Part shown: in pieces, positions 49,856 to 61,447 of the stretch
How positions within the stretch are numbered: position 1 is the stretch's first letter
Layout of the letters: each line of letters begins with the position of its first letter
DNA from: Paulownia fortunei
Lineage: Eukaryota; Streptophyta; Magnoliopsida; Lamiales; Paulowniaceae
Direction: 5' to 3'
DNA length: 64,000 nt
Assembly: GCA_019321725.1 (NCBI GenBank)
Contig: CM033124.1
Span: forward strand, 10,478,001-10,542,000
Notes under the pieces: generated by a model
Database searches by the model: none
Seen by the model: the letters and a program-made list of their open reading frames with translations, nothing else
What the model was told of the DNA's origin: nothing
Translations under genes and position numbers: made by a program

Positions 49856-50759
49856 TGACTAGAAATACTTGCAAGTTTAGGACTTGATTCCTTTTTAGTC
49901 GAGTTTAATATGATTTTAATTTAAATCAAACTTGATCAAAAGTTAGAATGAAGTTTAAAATTCAAACAAAGCATACATAAGATTAGACTAAAAGTGAGGC
50001 TTACTAAATTAAATTAGTATATCACGTTGAGAAATTATTCATACAATTTTTTTTTTTTGATGGCCATAGATTTGTATTTATTTTTCTAATTGTGATGCAA
50101 GTACTATTGGCAAAGAAAAATAAATTTGAGCCACACCAAAACCCTACTAAAGTTACTATTCTTTCCCTAGTAAACCATAGTTTTGAGAAAAAAAATTCAA
50201 ATAAATTCAAGCCTTAAAAAAAGCTTGCATAAGTTCAATCTAAGTTTGAGTTTTAAGCAAGTCAAGTACCTCGACTTAGATTAATAATCCTACACTCAAT
50301 GCAACCTATGGTGATTAAATTATCACCATTTTACCTGACGTGGTTCATATTGTACAAATACAAGCTATATAATTTTGAACTTAAATATTATCCTATATTT
50401 AGGTCAAATCAAAATTTTGTCAGAATATTAAAAAAAAAATAGAGTTTATTGGAGTTTAAATGTTGTTGAAAGTGACATTGAATCTTGACAATTTGAATCA
50501 AAATCATGATATGTAATAGTATAACGGAATCAATATTTTCAAAAAAAACTCCTTGTTCATTAAATCAAGGTGGTGATGAAGAATTCTCATTAAGGCCATT
50601 TTTGTCTTGTTGGATGTTTGATAGTCATGGAATCAAAACTTAAACCACATTGGAGGCCCACCATCTGAAATGAAGGCCCATTGCACATATTCATTCCTTA
50701 AGCCCATTGTCTATTATTACAAGCAACTAACTTTTTTTTGATGGATTAAAACTCAAGAT
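49856..50759. repeat. Segmental duplication, copy 2
   Basis: Direct copy of 46420-47292. Its similarity stops abruptly at ACTCAAGAT (50759), where copy 1 continues into 47293. The continuation is found at 63353. Confidence 0.85.
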
Positions 50760-51586
50760 GTAGGGCTCGCCTATAATGCTCATGAGTAGATGGAAAAAGT
50801 GCAAGAGAGCGCCACTAGAAATGTAGTTCGAAACCAGTGCTTGCACAGGAATGAGATGACAATGGATTTACTCTACCATTCCACTTGTGATGGATTTTGA
50901 ATTTCGGGACGAGTCGCAGAGTTTAGTTTTCAGACACAAATCCAATCTTTAAAATAATTCATATACATATATTTTTGAATTATTATGTATGTTTTCACGT
51001 GTATATTACATATATACTCACATATAAAATATAAATATAATATTTTTCTAAAGTTGAATAATAATATAAAATTAACCATAGCTTTTAAATATATATGGGA
51101 ATAATAAAATTATAAAACAACTATAACTGATTGTTTATCTCAAGTTTGGGACGGATCCATAAAAATTTTGAAGGATCGGATCTTAAGTTTGTGTCATCCT
51201 TTTGAATCCACGACTAGACTGAGTTGTCTAGCTTAGATTGGACGCTCATTCACATACGAGAATATTAATATAAGTCCAAGTCCGGTTCAATACAATCAGA
51301 CTCGTTTACTTTCTTAATTGGGATATGATAGGATTGATATAAAAAGTGATAAAATGTTAGATATGGATTAATTTATTAATAGATATTATGTATATTTTAT
51401 TTGATTATGAATATGATATAATAATACCAACTTTAATGATTTATTTACTTTGTAGGATGTATGTATATGTAATTTACAATTTTACCAAAATAACCTTTAA
51501 CATGTTGACTTCATTTCTATTCCTTTCACTCCACAAAGAAAGTTGCCCTACACTATTTTGCCCACCCTTGGAACGACGATGACCGT
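50760..51586. other. Spacer at the left end of the 12.6-kb interruption
   Basis: No gene is recognised. 50760-50930 is somewhat richer in GC, and the rest is AT-rich. Confidence 0.4.
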
Positions 51587-51644
51587 AGCCATGCTTCTGT
51601 TGAGCAAATTCTAGTTTTGACTCCAAACACATGAAATTGAAGAA
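51587..51644. repeat. Direct repeat of about 57 bp, copy 1 (other copy 52194-52251)
   Basis: ATGCTTCTGTTGAGCAAATT and TAGTTTTGACTCCAA are shared with 52194-52251, with a few differences. The copies flank the MADS-box relic. Confidence 0.9.
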
Positions 51645-51730
51645 GTTTCAATCCGTTCTAATTATAAGAAAAAACATTGGTTAGTTGACACATGCATTTA
51701 ATGAAATTCCTACTTAAGGAAGATGATTCT

Positions 51731-51912
51731 ATGTCTAAAAGAGATTACAGTGAAGCTAATAGTAAGAAGAATGCTACAAGAATCACCTTCCCTAAGCGTT
51801 GAAGTGGGGTTCTCAAGAAGGTCACAGAGCTTTCTGTTTTATGTGGTGCAAGAGTCGCCCTAAACATTTCTCATTTGTTGGAAAGGGCAAATTCGTTCAT
51901 CCACTTAAGTAA
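51731..51912 (+). pseudogene. Type I MADS-box (AGL62-like) relic
   Basis: Type I MADS proteins are DNA-binding transcription factors, many active in female gametophyte and endosperm. The frame from ATG 51731 reads KKNATRITFPKR, a TGA stop, then SGVLKKVTELSVLCGARVAL. This is the core of the MADS domain (normally a K-K-N-A-R-Q-V-T-F-S-K-R pattern followed by an F-K-K helix and LSVLCGAEVAL). The stop replaces an arginine codon in the DNA-binding helix, and the frame degenerates soon after. No K-box is seen, consistent with type I. The piece covers only about 60 residues, and repeated flanks suggest rearrangement after pseudogenisation. Confidence 0.8.
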
Positions 51913-53110
51913 AAATAATTCATCAGCCAGTTTTTGAATAGAGATCCTAACTAAATCTTAATATTTCTGCAGTGGCCAAGATGGATTTTGAGCTATGTTG
52001 CAGCTGCTTAATGAAAAGTAATGTAATGGATTTAAATTTTAGAAGATTATTTGGGAGTTGAAATCAAGTGAAACGGCTAATTATATATAACACACAATCC
52101 ATGCACTACTAAATTTCAACAAGGAAGTATGGGGATGCTCAAAGATAGCACGAAATAGCACCGAGGTGTGAGTGTAGATGCACAAACGACTGCAGCTATG
52201 CTTCTGTTGAGCAAATTCTAGTTTTGACTCCAACTATCTGAAATTGAAGAACTTGTTAACGAGCTTGATTGTTAGAGGTGAAATCTATCAATTTTTGAAG
52301 ATTTTTTTCTATTATTTAAATCTCACCCATTCATTTATGATATTTTCTATTTTGACAGAGAAATCTTTTGATTAATGGCCATTTTTTAAATATATCTATT
52401 TCTTATTTATTCAATTTACACATGAGTATATTTTTTTACCATTATCTGATTTTATGAGATATTATTGTTTTTTATTTTTTTATTTTTTTATTTTTTTATT
52501 TTTTTATTTTTTTAATTAGTTAATTAATTAATTTTTGTTTTGTAGAACCCATACATTCTACAAGTAAGAAGTATGGAGAGTTCAGAGCAACACAACATCA
52601 ATTCAGGGAGTAAGAACAACTTTACACTCTTCTTGATGGTCTCTTATTTGTTAATTAATTTTATGAACCATATATTTTGCATAGAATTAATATTTGTAAT
52701 TATTAGTATTACAATTTAACTCTGAAAATAAAAAGTATACAATTTTGAGCAATTTGGAAGTAATTTTGATATTAATATAATTTGGTGGAAGTATTATACA
52801 TTATGTGAAATTGAATTTTATCTATTATTAAAAGGCCTATATGTATGAGGAATCTGTCTTTATTCTAGTTTTGGCTTGTCAACACAAGAAGTTGAGTGAT
52901 AAAATAGAGAAGGGCAGCTCTATAATGAATTAAAGTAATTTCAATATATTATTTCGATATGGTATGCAATGTTCGTCTTTGGTGTATATAGATATTACGA
53001 ACGAATGTCTTGTGAAGTTACAATTCTTTTTTCACATAAAATAGGACCATTTTTAACAAAAAATGTGTTCTATGTCTTATAGTGTTGTTCTTTTTTCACT
53101 CTTTGTTTAG
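51913..53110. other. AT-rich spacer with direct repeat and T-rich octamer repeat
   Basis: It holds the second 57-bp direct repeat (52194-52251) and a TTTTTTTA octamer array (52466-52514, about five units). No gene is recognised. Confidence 0.6.
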
Positions 53111-53559
53111 TGGACGAGACTAAATCATCTTCATCCAATCAACACCAAACCTATGCATAATCAATGTCCACTTTCTATCATTGTGGATTTCAGGTGCCAT
53201 TGCCCACCTCTTGGACACCTTCTAACCTAGGGCATCGATTTCGAACTTGTCCTGCATATGTGGTTAGAAACTATGTACTTATTTGTTGCTTGTTTAATTG
53301 TTTGTGTTGCAATATATGAGTAAATTTATGATTATGTCCTTATCCCAATTAATCAGGGCTAAAGATGTGGTTTCTTTGATGGTATGATCCTATGATGTGT
53401 AGAAGATCAACATAAATAATTCCAGGTCTATTAAAATGGATTAATACCCAAGACTTAACTATTGATCAACTCAGGAGCAGGGAGAAGAAAATGAAGTTTG
53501 CTTTGATTATTTCTTGGCTTGTAATGATTATTATATTCTTGTGTGAAAAAATATGTTGA
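53111..53559 (+). pseudogene. GRF-type zinc-finger protein relic with C-terminal membrane helix
   Basis: It resembles the small plant zf-GRF proteins often found in or near transposons. Their role is unclear; GRF fingers bind nucleic acid in other proteins. Exon 1 (53111-53262) encodes YHCGFQVPLPTSWTPSNLGH then RFRTCP, the GRF finger with H in place of one arginine. The exon 2 relic (53357-53559) encodes RCGFFDG, then after a frameshift IIPGLLKWIN, IDQLRSREKKMKFALIISWL and a hydrophobic VMIIIFLC end. An in-frame TAA precedes the finger and TAA/TGA codons occur in exon 2, so it is dead. The order of finger, CGFF motif, coiled segment and membrane helix matches the family. Confidence 0.7.
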
Positions 53560-54770
53560 CCATGAAAGAGGAGGGATGTTGTCACTTCCAAGATCTGTTT
53601 TGATAAATGGTTTGATTATGTGGTTAGACATGTATTTTGTAAAGACTTGAATATATATTTAGGATAATGTTGCCACTAATTTATATATTCAGCTTAAGAT
53701 AGCAATTATTTTTTTTTTCTTGGTGGAATTCTTTACCGATATGGTACTTTACTATCTACGGTAACTAAGAACTTAGATGCATTTATGTTCCACTGTAAGT
53801 ATATGATTTATTTTGCATGAAGAAGTTAGCTAATAACTAGATTTATTTAGTTTAACAATGGATATATAGAGGTATTATTGCAGTTCATCATGAAGAGGTA
53901 TTAGCAGCATGGATTGCCATAACTGAAATATCAAAGATAAGTTTCATTTGGGTTTAGGGTGCAGCCTACTGAATAGGCATGGAGAGAATATATTCCAAAT
54001 TTTTGCAGAATTTGTTATATGCTCATAGAAAAAAATATAGCATGACGGATTGGTGGTAAAGTAAGAAATATGCTTTGCTGGTTCTATAGAGCAAAAGTAC
54101 ATGTTGTCATCCGATACAACAATACAGCCCAATGATTTTCAACAATCAATTATGCAAAAGTGGCGTCTTACATGCATTGTATATTTTGGCAATTTCCACA
54201 CAATCCTCCAAGTACATCTGATGCAAAATCTAAATAAATATCCCCAGAATCTTGTGAATGACATATGAAGCAAATGTAGCTTATAAATAACGACAAAAAT
54301 TGCCAACACAACTACTTCTTCCCTAGATATAAACACCATTTTCATATACCTACTTCAAAACATGGCTCCAAAATATGTCCTAAAAGGAGCAATGTCGCAA
54401 GATAGAGTTTTCTACTCTGCTGAATGTCAGTTATGGGTACGGTCAATCAATAATTTGGAACCAACTTTGACTATGCGCATTGTGTGGCAAGAACAAAAAA
54501 ACTGTATAAGTGTTCTTGAGTTTTCAACTGGATGAGGTGTCAACTACAATCCATTGACTCATTCAGTTTAATGCGACCAAGATCTTTGGGAAATTATTTG
54601 CAGGGTTAGTTGAATATACTTATTTCAACAGATTATTTAACATGATATTTATCTATGTGGTTTTTTAATAACATATTGAATATTAATTAAAATCATTTTT
54701 TCAAATTATGCAATTAATTACTTGTGGTCCTGGGAGGAAAAAGTGGTAATGGCATATATGTTAAAAGGTG
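53560..54770. other. Unassigned sequence with broken plus-strand frames
   Basis: Plus-strand pieces such as MAPKYVLKGAMSQDRVFYSA (around 54363) look partly protein-like but are short, and no family is recognised. Small ORFs on the minus strand at 53944-54345 look fortuitous. Confidence 0.35.
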
Positions 54771-54779
54771 AGACATAAT

Positions 54780-55072
54780 TTGATGCACTAAAATGTAATG
54801 TTGGCTATGAGTATAGTGAAGACAATACAAATAACTCATTTTGGAATAAAATTGCTTGGTACACATCAGACTCGACAAGTGATAACTTCTTGCCCGAGGT
54901 AGATCCGGTTTTAGTAATGTCCAGTACTGTTGAGAAGAAAAATGAGATGAGGAAGGTGGATGATAATGCTGGTTTAGGTTATCGTTCTCCAAGTGCTGAA
55001 CCACCGAGCAGTTCTACTGCATCAAACTCCTCACAGAAAAAAGCTAGAAATAGTTATTATCATAACCTGGAC
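54780..55072 (+). pseudogene. Unrecognised open exon-like stretch
   Basis: The plus strand is open from about 54780 to 55261. The first part is hydrophilic (SFWNKIAWYTSDSTSDNFLP, then EPPSSSTASNSSQKKARN) and resembles the linker of a DNA-binding protein. After about 55072 it becomes purely hydrophobic and AT-rich and is probably intron. A second exon-like piece lies at 55802-55868 between CCCCTATTTCAG and AAGAG|GTAAGA. I cannot assign a family. It may belong to the Myb/SANT-like relic downstream. Confidence 0.3.
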
Positions 55073-55868
55073 TTGTTAGTCTTTTTTCTAGAGATCTTGA
55101 TTCTTGGTTTGCTATTATTACCTATCATTTTTAAATCTATTTTTTTGCACGGCATGCTTTGTTTGGTAGTAATTGGATCTCTCCATAACCTTGTAGATTT
55201 AGTTATGTGTTATTTACCAGCTTCTGTAATATATGTTGTATGGCTAATGAAATGTTTCTAATGTATCATTTAGTGTGTATGTTAATCATTGTTGTCTATT
55301 TTTTTAGATATTACATCATGTTATTTTATAAAGGAAACATTTCATTAAAATTTAAGCCAAGTTTGTACACGTGCCAGACACTTTTCATCAATAAAAATGG
55401 AGAATTAAACTTGTGATGTGAGAATATAAATTTGAAAAACAGGATTTAATTAGCACTAATGACACAACAAAATAACAAAAAACACCCTTTACAATCCCTA
55501 CACAACCACTTACTTTTCTCTCTATCTACATTTCTAACTCCCATTGCCAATTTAATGAAAGTGTAATATTAATATGAACGACTACATGAAAGACCAATGT
55601 TAGAAGAATGTAGCAGACTTATTTATTGCTACTTTAATCTATCATGCCCAAACAAAATGCATTGTTTCTTTGGTTATTAATGGCATCTGTATAACTCCCA
55701 ATAATGGTGCATATAATTGTACATTTGTTTTAACATTTCAGAATTGTTCACCTTCACCAATGCCTCTGAACAATTTGATCCGTGCACATTTCCCCTATTT
55801 CAGTGCATCTAACAAGACAGTGAGTTCAGAAACAATATCCCCTATTTCTCCAGTGTATCATCGTAAGA

Positions 55869-56383
55869 GGTAAGATAATATTTGTGGATGTTTGATTATG
55901 CTAAGAACAAATTTTGTTTGATAATTTCTATCTAATTGTCATTAGTTTTTCCACCTAAACCATAGAAGAAACACTGTCTAAAAAAGTTTGCATGAAGCAG
56001 ATATTTGTCACAAATTTTTGAACATATATTGCGCATAAGGTTTTTAAAAGGTTTTGATTTGTGTAAATTTTAAACTTACAATATCCTTATTTGCCAACCA
56101 CCTTGTAGATCAATGTATGTTTAGATCCATATTCGATTTGATGATATGTTTGGTGATATTGTAATTTTTGGAAAATACATTTATGTATCCATGGTGTATT
56201 GATGGTTTATGTGAAATGCACGATTATTATTATTATTATATGTACATATAATTATAAATGAATATGGTAGATTTCAATCTTTGCTTCAAGCTATTTCATT
56301 ATTTCTTGTTCCCTAACTAAGGATTAATTTTTTTGAAAGGTACTATTACTTATGCCTCAAACACAAAACGAGTCATCCAAAAC
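55869..56383. other. AT-rich spacer or intron-like sequence
   Basis: No coding signal is seen. Confidence 0.4.
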
Positions 56384-57168
56384 ATGTTCGAAAGTATTGA
56401 GTGGACGGGTGAGGAGTCTAATTTCTTGTATTCTTGTTAAGGTCAGTCCAAACTCATTATATGGATTATCGCCATGTTTAAAATAATTTACTAGCATCCA
56501 TCGCTGAAGATTTATCACAAAAATTTGGAAAACCATTCATTGTTGCCAATGTTAAGATCAAAGTTAAAAAATTCTACAATAGATTTAATGAGTTTGTTCG
56601 ATACATTCATACAACCGGGGTAAGCTATTATAACAAACATAATAGGGTGACTGTGAATGGTCGTTATTGGACACATATTGGAAAGGTATTGCTTAGTCTA
56701 ATTATAATTAAATAAATATACAGATGTGCAAAAATAATTTTGGTACTGATGTCATTTTCATTTTTTCACTTATATTGAAACTTGTACTCGCAGGAGACTT
56801 TTCAACAAAGATATTTTAGGACATATGGGTTTGAGTACTATGAAGTTGGGTATTATGTATTCTAGGTTGAGAAAGTAGCTGACATTGACTTTGCAGACAT
56901 CCCTGAATATACTCCCCAGGCTCCAATACTAATTCTAGATGGGCTTGATGATGAAGATTTGGCAGATAATGAAGGTAATGATGGAGATAGTGAAGATATG
57001 GAAGATGATGAAGAAGGGTCCGATGATGAGGATGGGGCAACTGAGGAAGATGAAGACTTGGATGATACAGTGCGTGATGATGAGGTTCATGCAGACGGTC
57101 AATCTGGAGCAGATGATGAACCATCATCCAGTGTTGAAGATAGGTCAGGAGTTGAGGATGCTAAGTAA
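56384..57168 (+). pseudogene. Myb/SANT-like (Myb_DNA-bind_3 type) relic 1 with acidic tail
   Basis: Members are trihelix/SANT DNA-binding proteins related to ORF1 of PIF/Harbinger transposons. Exon 1 (56384-56685) encodes IEWTGEESNFL, then after a frameshift NNLLASIAEDLSQKFGKPF, KVKKFYNRFNEFV and VTVNGRYWTHIGK. Exon 2 (56794-57168) starts ETFQQRYFRTYG, has one in-frame TAG after YYVF, then runs open to a stop at 57168. The last 75 residues are almost entirely Asp/Glu/Gly/Ser (EDMEDDEEGSDDEDGATEED). The exon border falls at the same codon as in the relative at 58755-59314. The frame faults make it a pseudogene unless upstream splicing differs. Confidence 0.65.
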
Positions 57169-58380
57169 GTCATGATAGGTTCTGAGACTTTTACCAATGG
57201 TTTGCTAGTTAATGTTAAGTTTGTGTGTTTATCTACTATGTTAGTTTTTGCATTTTGGTTAGTATGATAGACTTCAATGCCACATATTTGGATCAGTTTA
57301 TATGGAATTGTTATAATCCGTTGTTATGATGGTATTGATGCCTTATGGTTTTTGATTATGCTATATGTAAGGCCTTTTGGAATAGACATTGTTATTAGTA
57401 TAACAAAATGCAACTTCTTCCCTATTTTTCATAACATGGTCATTGTATTTATATTGTTAATGCAGGAAGTTAAATTAATATTATTTATATTAATTATTTG
57501 TAATAGTCTGCATGAGGAAAACCACATGATTTAAATTGTTGAATTCTCAATCTTTGCAATATGTGTCATGTTTTGTTCATGCAAGTTCAACATATGGGTT
57601 AGTATTGAAAAAGTCAAAACAATCATGATAGCTAGTTTGTAGTGAATTATTTTCCCTAGCATCAGTTTATGAGAAAGATTTGGTTACTAATATAACATAG
57701 ATAATGTGGGCAACACAATAAGTCATGTTCATTGTATTTAATTGTGTTCCTAAAAACATGAAGAAAATAGCTTGCAAGACTATTCAAGTTTGATGGTCCA
57801 AAAAAAAAAGCTTCATTCATTTGTGAAATTCCATGACAACCTCCGAAACTGAGTACAGTGGAATCCAAAAAGCTAATTCAAAGATTGATACATGCTTGAA
57901 TGACAACACAAACTGAGAACTTATTTCTAGTCTTACACAAAGGAGTAATAAAGACAATAACCTGTTGATGGAGACAGTGAATGATACAATTGTAAATTTA
58001 GTTCCTCATGCTCCATGCACTTAGACATTTTGAGTTAATAACCATTAACATTTCATAGTACTCAATACAGATGACATATAGTATCTATAATATAGTATTA
58101 CCTTAAAAATCAAATAATATCTACAAAATAATATACATCACCTGCCCAAAAACTTAAATTAATTTAAGTATTTGTTCAATTTACCACTTTAAATATTAGT
58201 TAAACATTATCAAAATAATTAGTATAGAATATATTATGAAGGAATAGACTGAATGCAAAAGTACAAATTGGTAGTTTGTCAATGTCCACTAAGTCTGCAT
58301 CCAAACATAGACATAGGTAGTTGAAGTTAATAAATGTATATTAATTCCCTCTTTTGACAAATACTGCAAGTTTTCTTGTT
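57169..58380. other. AT-rich spacer between the two Myb/SANT-like relics
   Basis: No conserved frame is seen. Small ORFs (57277 +, 57662 -) are low-complexity. Confidence 0.45.
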
Positions 58381-58389
58381 ACTTCTCTC

Positions 58390-58754
58390 ATCTTCCAAAC
58401 CCTAAACTAAAACACGAGTGCTTTCTGTCTTCCCAGTAACCATCAATTGTTGAGAATCTTTGCATCCAAACGGTGAGTTATGGTGTCTTCCTTTCATTTT
58501 TTAATATGCTTTGATGACCTACCGTTTTTCTGCCCAAAACAAAGGTGTCAAAAATAGTGGAGATGCTTTATGAAAAATAATTTTGCAGTAGTCCAGTTTA
58601 ATGGATTATTGTCAATTTTTTGTTACAAAAAATAAACAACGAAAAATATTAGAATTTATGGATTAACCTTTATTTTGTGGTAGAAACAAATGGTTTTTTG
58701 TTCTTACCATGTTGTGCATTGTAGTAAAGATTCATTGTGTTGCTTGTATCAAAG
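58390..58754 (+). promoter_or_regulatory. Possible leader exon and intron of the second Myb/SANT-like gene, with a telo-box
   Basis: AAACCCTAAA (58397-58406), a plant telo-box, is followed by a donor-like CAAACG|GTGAGT near 58471. The coding relic begins at ATG 58755 right after an AG. The arrangement looks like a 5' leader exon plus intron; this is an inference from signals. Confidence 0.3.
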
Positions 58755-59314
58755 ATGCCAATGACACACAATCAGAGAATCATGGAGATATTTTGAGATA
58801 GGGAATGGTCCCATGAGGAAGAGTTAGCATTCTTTTGGGAGTTGTTGCATGTAATGGCTCTACATTAGTTTTCTAATCCAGTAGTGTGGAATAATTTATT
58901 AGGGCCGATTGCTAATAAGCTGTCAGATCAATTCAACAAAGAAATTTTGATTGAGAAGGTACAAAAGAAACTTAGGATATTTTGGACTCGACATGTTAGA
59001 TTTAGAGAGCACATTCAGTTGCCCAGTGTTCAATATCATTTATGGGATAACGGAATTGAAGTGGATGGTCAATACTGGCATCAGATTGTTCATGTAAGTG
59101 GATGGATGACGTGCGGTATTTTGAATACTTTTGTTATGTTATGTATTGACATATTTGAAATGGCTAATTATTTTCACATATTGTTTGCCCTACATGGTAG
59201 GAGACAATTGAGCAGCGCTACTTCAAGACACACGGGGAGCCATGGAATTTGTACCTGACAATGATATTCGACTTTTGTCGGGCAACTGAGGAGGACATTG
59301 GAGACTTAGATTAA
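58755..59314 (+). pseudogene. Myb/SANT-like (Myb_DNA-bind_3 type) relic 2
   Basis: Same family as 56384-57168. Exon 1 (58755-59093) reads REWSHEEELAFFWELLHVMA, NNLLGPIANKLSDQFNKEIL, a basic KVQKKLRIFWTRHVRF helix, and VDGQYWHQIVH, ending at GTAAGT. Exon 2 (59201-59314) reads ETIEQRYFKTHGEPWNLYLT then MIFDFCRATEEDIGDLD and a TAA. Two in-frame stops (TGA before DREWS, TAG before FSNPVVW) sit in exon 1. The rest, about 150 residues, is open. The C-terminus lacks the acidic tail of relic 1. The fairly good preservation suggests recent loss or readthrough of a short-lived domesticated copy. Confidence 0.7.
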
Positions 59315-59930
59315 ATCTTGCCCCAAGTGCTATCTAAAATTAGCTGTGACCCATACCACAAATCTGGCAAATCATGAATTGGTGGCTGGTCTATGCGTAA
59401 TAGAACTAGTATGCTGACTTGACTTATATTTTATAACATGTAGCAGGTGGATTTTGTTATTTGTCATCAACTTTTAATGTTATTTCCTGTCGAATTCCAA
59501 ATGGACAAATTAATGCTTTCATTTTGCCATTATGAAATTACTGGTTTCAACCTACTACATTGGTAATTGCAGTTTACCCTGCTATATTCGTGCAATTGAA
59601 AAACAAGTCAACACTAATGAAAGTGATATGCACATAAACATAAGTGTCATTGGGTGAAATATTTTCAATTTCTAAAATAGCTAAAAACATCTATAGATTC
59701 AGTAACAAATTCAAAATTAACACCATCATTTAGAAGGCCTTAATTCACAATCAAAAAACCAATTCAAAGTAGCCCCCCTATAATACTAACTTCATTCGAA
59801 ATTTCGCATAAGCCTAAGCAACACAAGATATACAGAAGCTTTAAACAAAATATGCAATCCATCATGGTACAACCAGTTGTGCCTTGCTAGTAATCTATCA
59901 AAATAACATACAATGATATTTACATCAAAT
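59315..59930. other. Spacer between the Myb/SANT-like relic and the PIF/Harbinger element
   Basis: No gene is recognised. The left end of the PIF/Harbinger element must lie here or slightly inside, but no terminal inverted repeat was found. Confidence 0.4.
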
Positions 59931-61020
59931 TTATCCAGATAATATCATCCGAACCATCTCTGCTCTAGTTTCATTTGGAAGGCTAAAGAACAAGTTAAGG
60001 TCTTTACTATTGTTCATAAAAAGCTTTACCACATAAATTTTTTCGGTCAGAGTCAATGATCCCAACTTTCCCAACTGCTCATACACGACTATTCTCTTTT
60101 TAGAAGTATCAAACTTATATCCTATCCTTTTAGCAAGATCTCCCAGTCTATCATTACTCTACTAACAGAAATTGCCTATCAGATCAACAATCCTTTCATC
60201 TTGAGTGTCAATCGACTTCATTTTCTTAGTATTCGTTGGATTGCCAGAAGCACTTGCAGAGGGTTGATAAGCACTTGCAGATGATTGAACTGGACTTGCA
60301 TGTGGTTGACAAATAGACATAAATTCAGTGTCGTCCTCGAACAAATTATGTGTCCCATCAAATATGACCCGTACACTGAATCCATCTTTTAGTACGACAG
60401 TTTCTAAATTTTTATTAGCTACAACACTACAATCCTCGGCATGCTCACTATAGCCCTGTCCTTGCTAAATATCTCACACCAAGAGCTGTAGAATGGATAT
60501 GACTTGAATCTCATTGTCTAAGCATTCGCGTCTGTCTGCACTTTATGTTATTAGTTCAAATAATAAAATGAATAACAACAATCGTGAAAATTTTAAAGAT
60601 AATAAGAGATAATACAAAATAAATCAATTGGATTTATACATACCTTCACATATTTCTCCGAAACCTCATCACTATCCACGATAATCATATGGGCAGCATC
60701 ATTCCAACCAAAACCGACCCTTGACAACATACTAAATAAACTTCCATAATAATTATTCCAAATATGGATCTTAGAGTTTATGTGGGGGTCTACACGTATG
60801 TCAGTCTTTGGGAATACTTTCAACATGGAGTTTTCCAGCACACTTAAGTACCCTGTCCTAAATCCGTTTCACATTTCCAACCTTTTTAGATTAAATCCTT
60901 TAATGAAGTAATCAAAACCTCTTCCTCTCGTAGTGTCCAAGTTCGACATCGATTGTTCGTCCTTTTCCCAACCCTTTTTGAACTTTTGCAACTACTTTCA
61001 TCCTCCATGTATCCTATTTA
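59931..61020 (-). pseudogene. PIF/Harbinger ORF1 (Myb/SANT-like) relic
   Basis: ORF1 helps the transposase bind DNA and enter the nucleus. Minus-strand frames give NGFRTGYLSVLENSMLKVFP, then PHINSKIHIWNNYYGSLFSM and FGWNDAAHMIIVD, matching the PIF ORF1 pattern. A 108-bp intron (60643-60536, GTATGT...GTGCAG) separates EKYVK from TDANA and TMRFKSYPFYSSW. After a degenerate linker (repeated SASAYQPSASAS) the C-terminal helical part continues: IGYKFDTSKKRIVVYEQLGK, LFFSLPNETRAEMVRMILSG, and a stop at 59933-59931. Several stops and frameshifts lie in between. The intron and the full C-terminus show it is a genomic, not processed, copy. Confidence 0.75.
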
Positions 61021-61447
61021 CAACCACCACCACAAGATTCAATACAAAGCTTCTTCATGATGTTAAATATAATACAAATGATGGTATTATAATATAGTAA
61101 TACAAATGTGTAAAACAAATTTTATAGTATAGTAATACACGTGTAATGCAATTTCATGTGAGTTCATTAAAATGATGAATTATTAACCAATCCAATGTCT
61201 AAACAACTAATATAGAATATAATTTGAAAGCACTATTATAATAATATACACAATTTAGGGTCAAGTACACATGACAACATATATGGAGAATACATAATAA
61301 ATTACATCAGTCAATACACCCTCTTCTCCATTCATTATATATAGAAGTTAAATTCTCTCTCTAACTTGACCACTTTGGAGTGGACTCAACTGCATCAACA
61401 TAATCGTCATCATAAAGTCCATGGAGATCTTCATTTTCAACAATCAA

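Noticed and set aside
56816..57127. His/Leu/Pro-rich 103-codon minus-strand ORF
   Set aside because: Reverse shadow of the acidic tail repeat.
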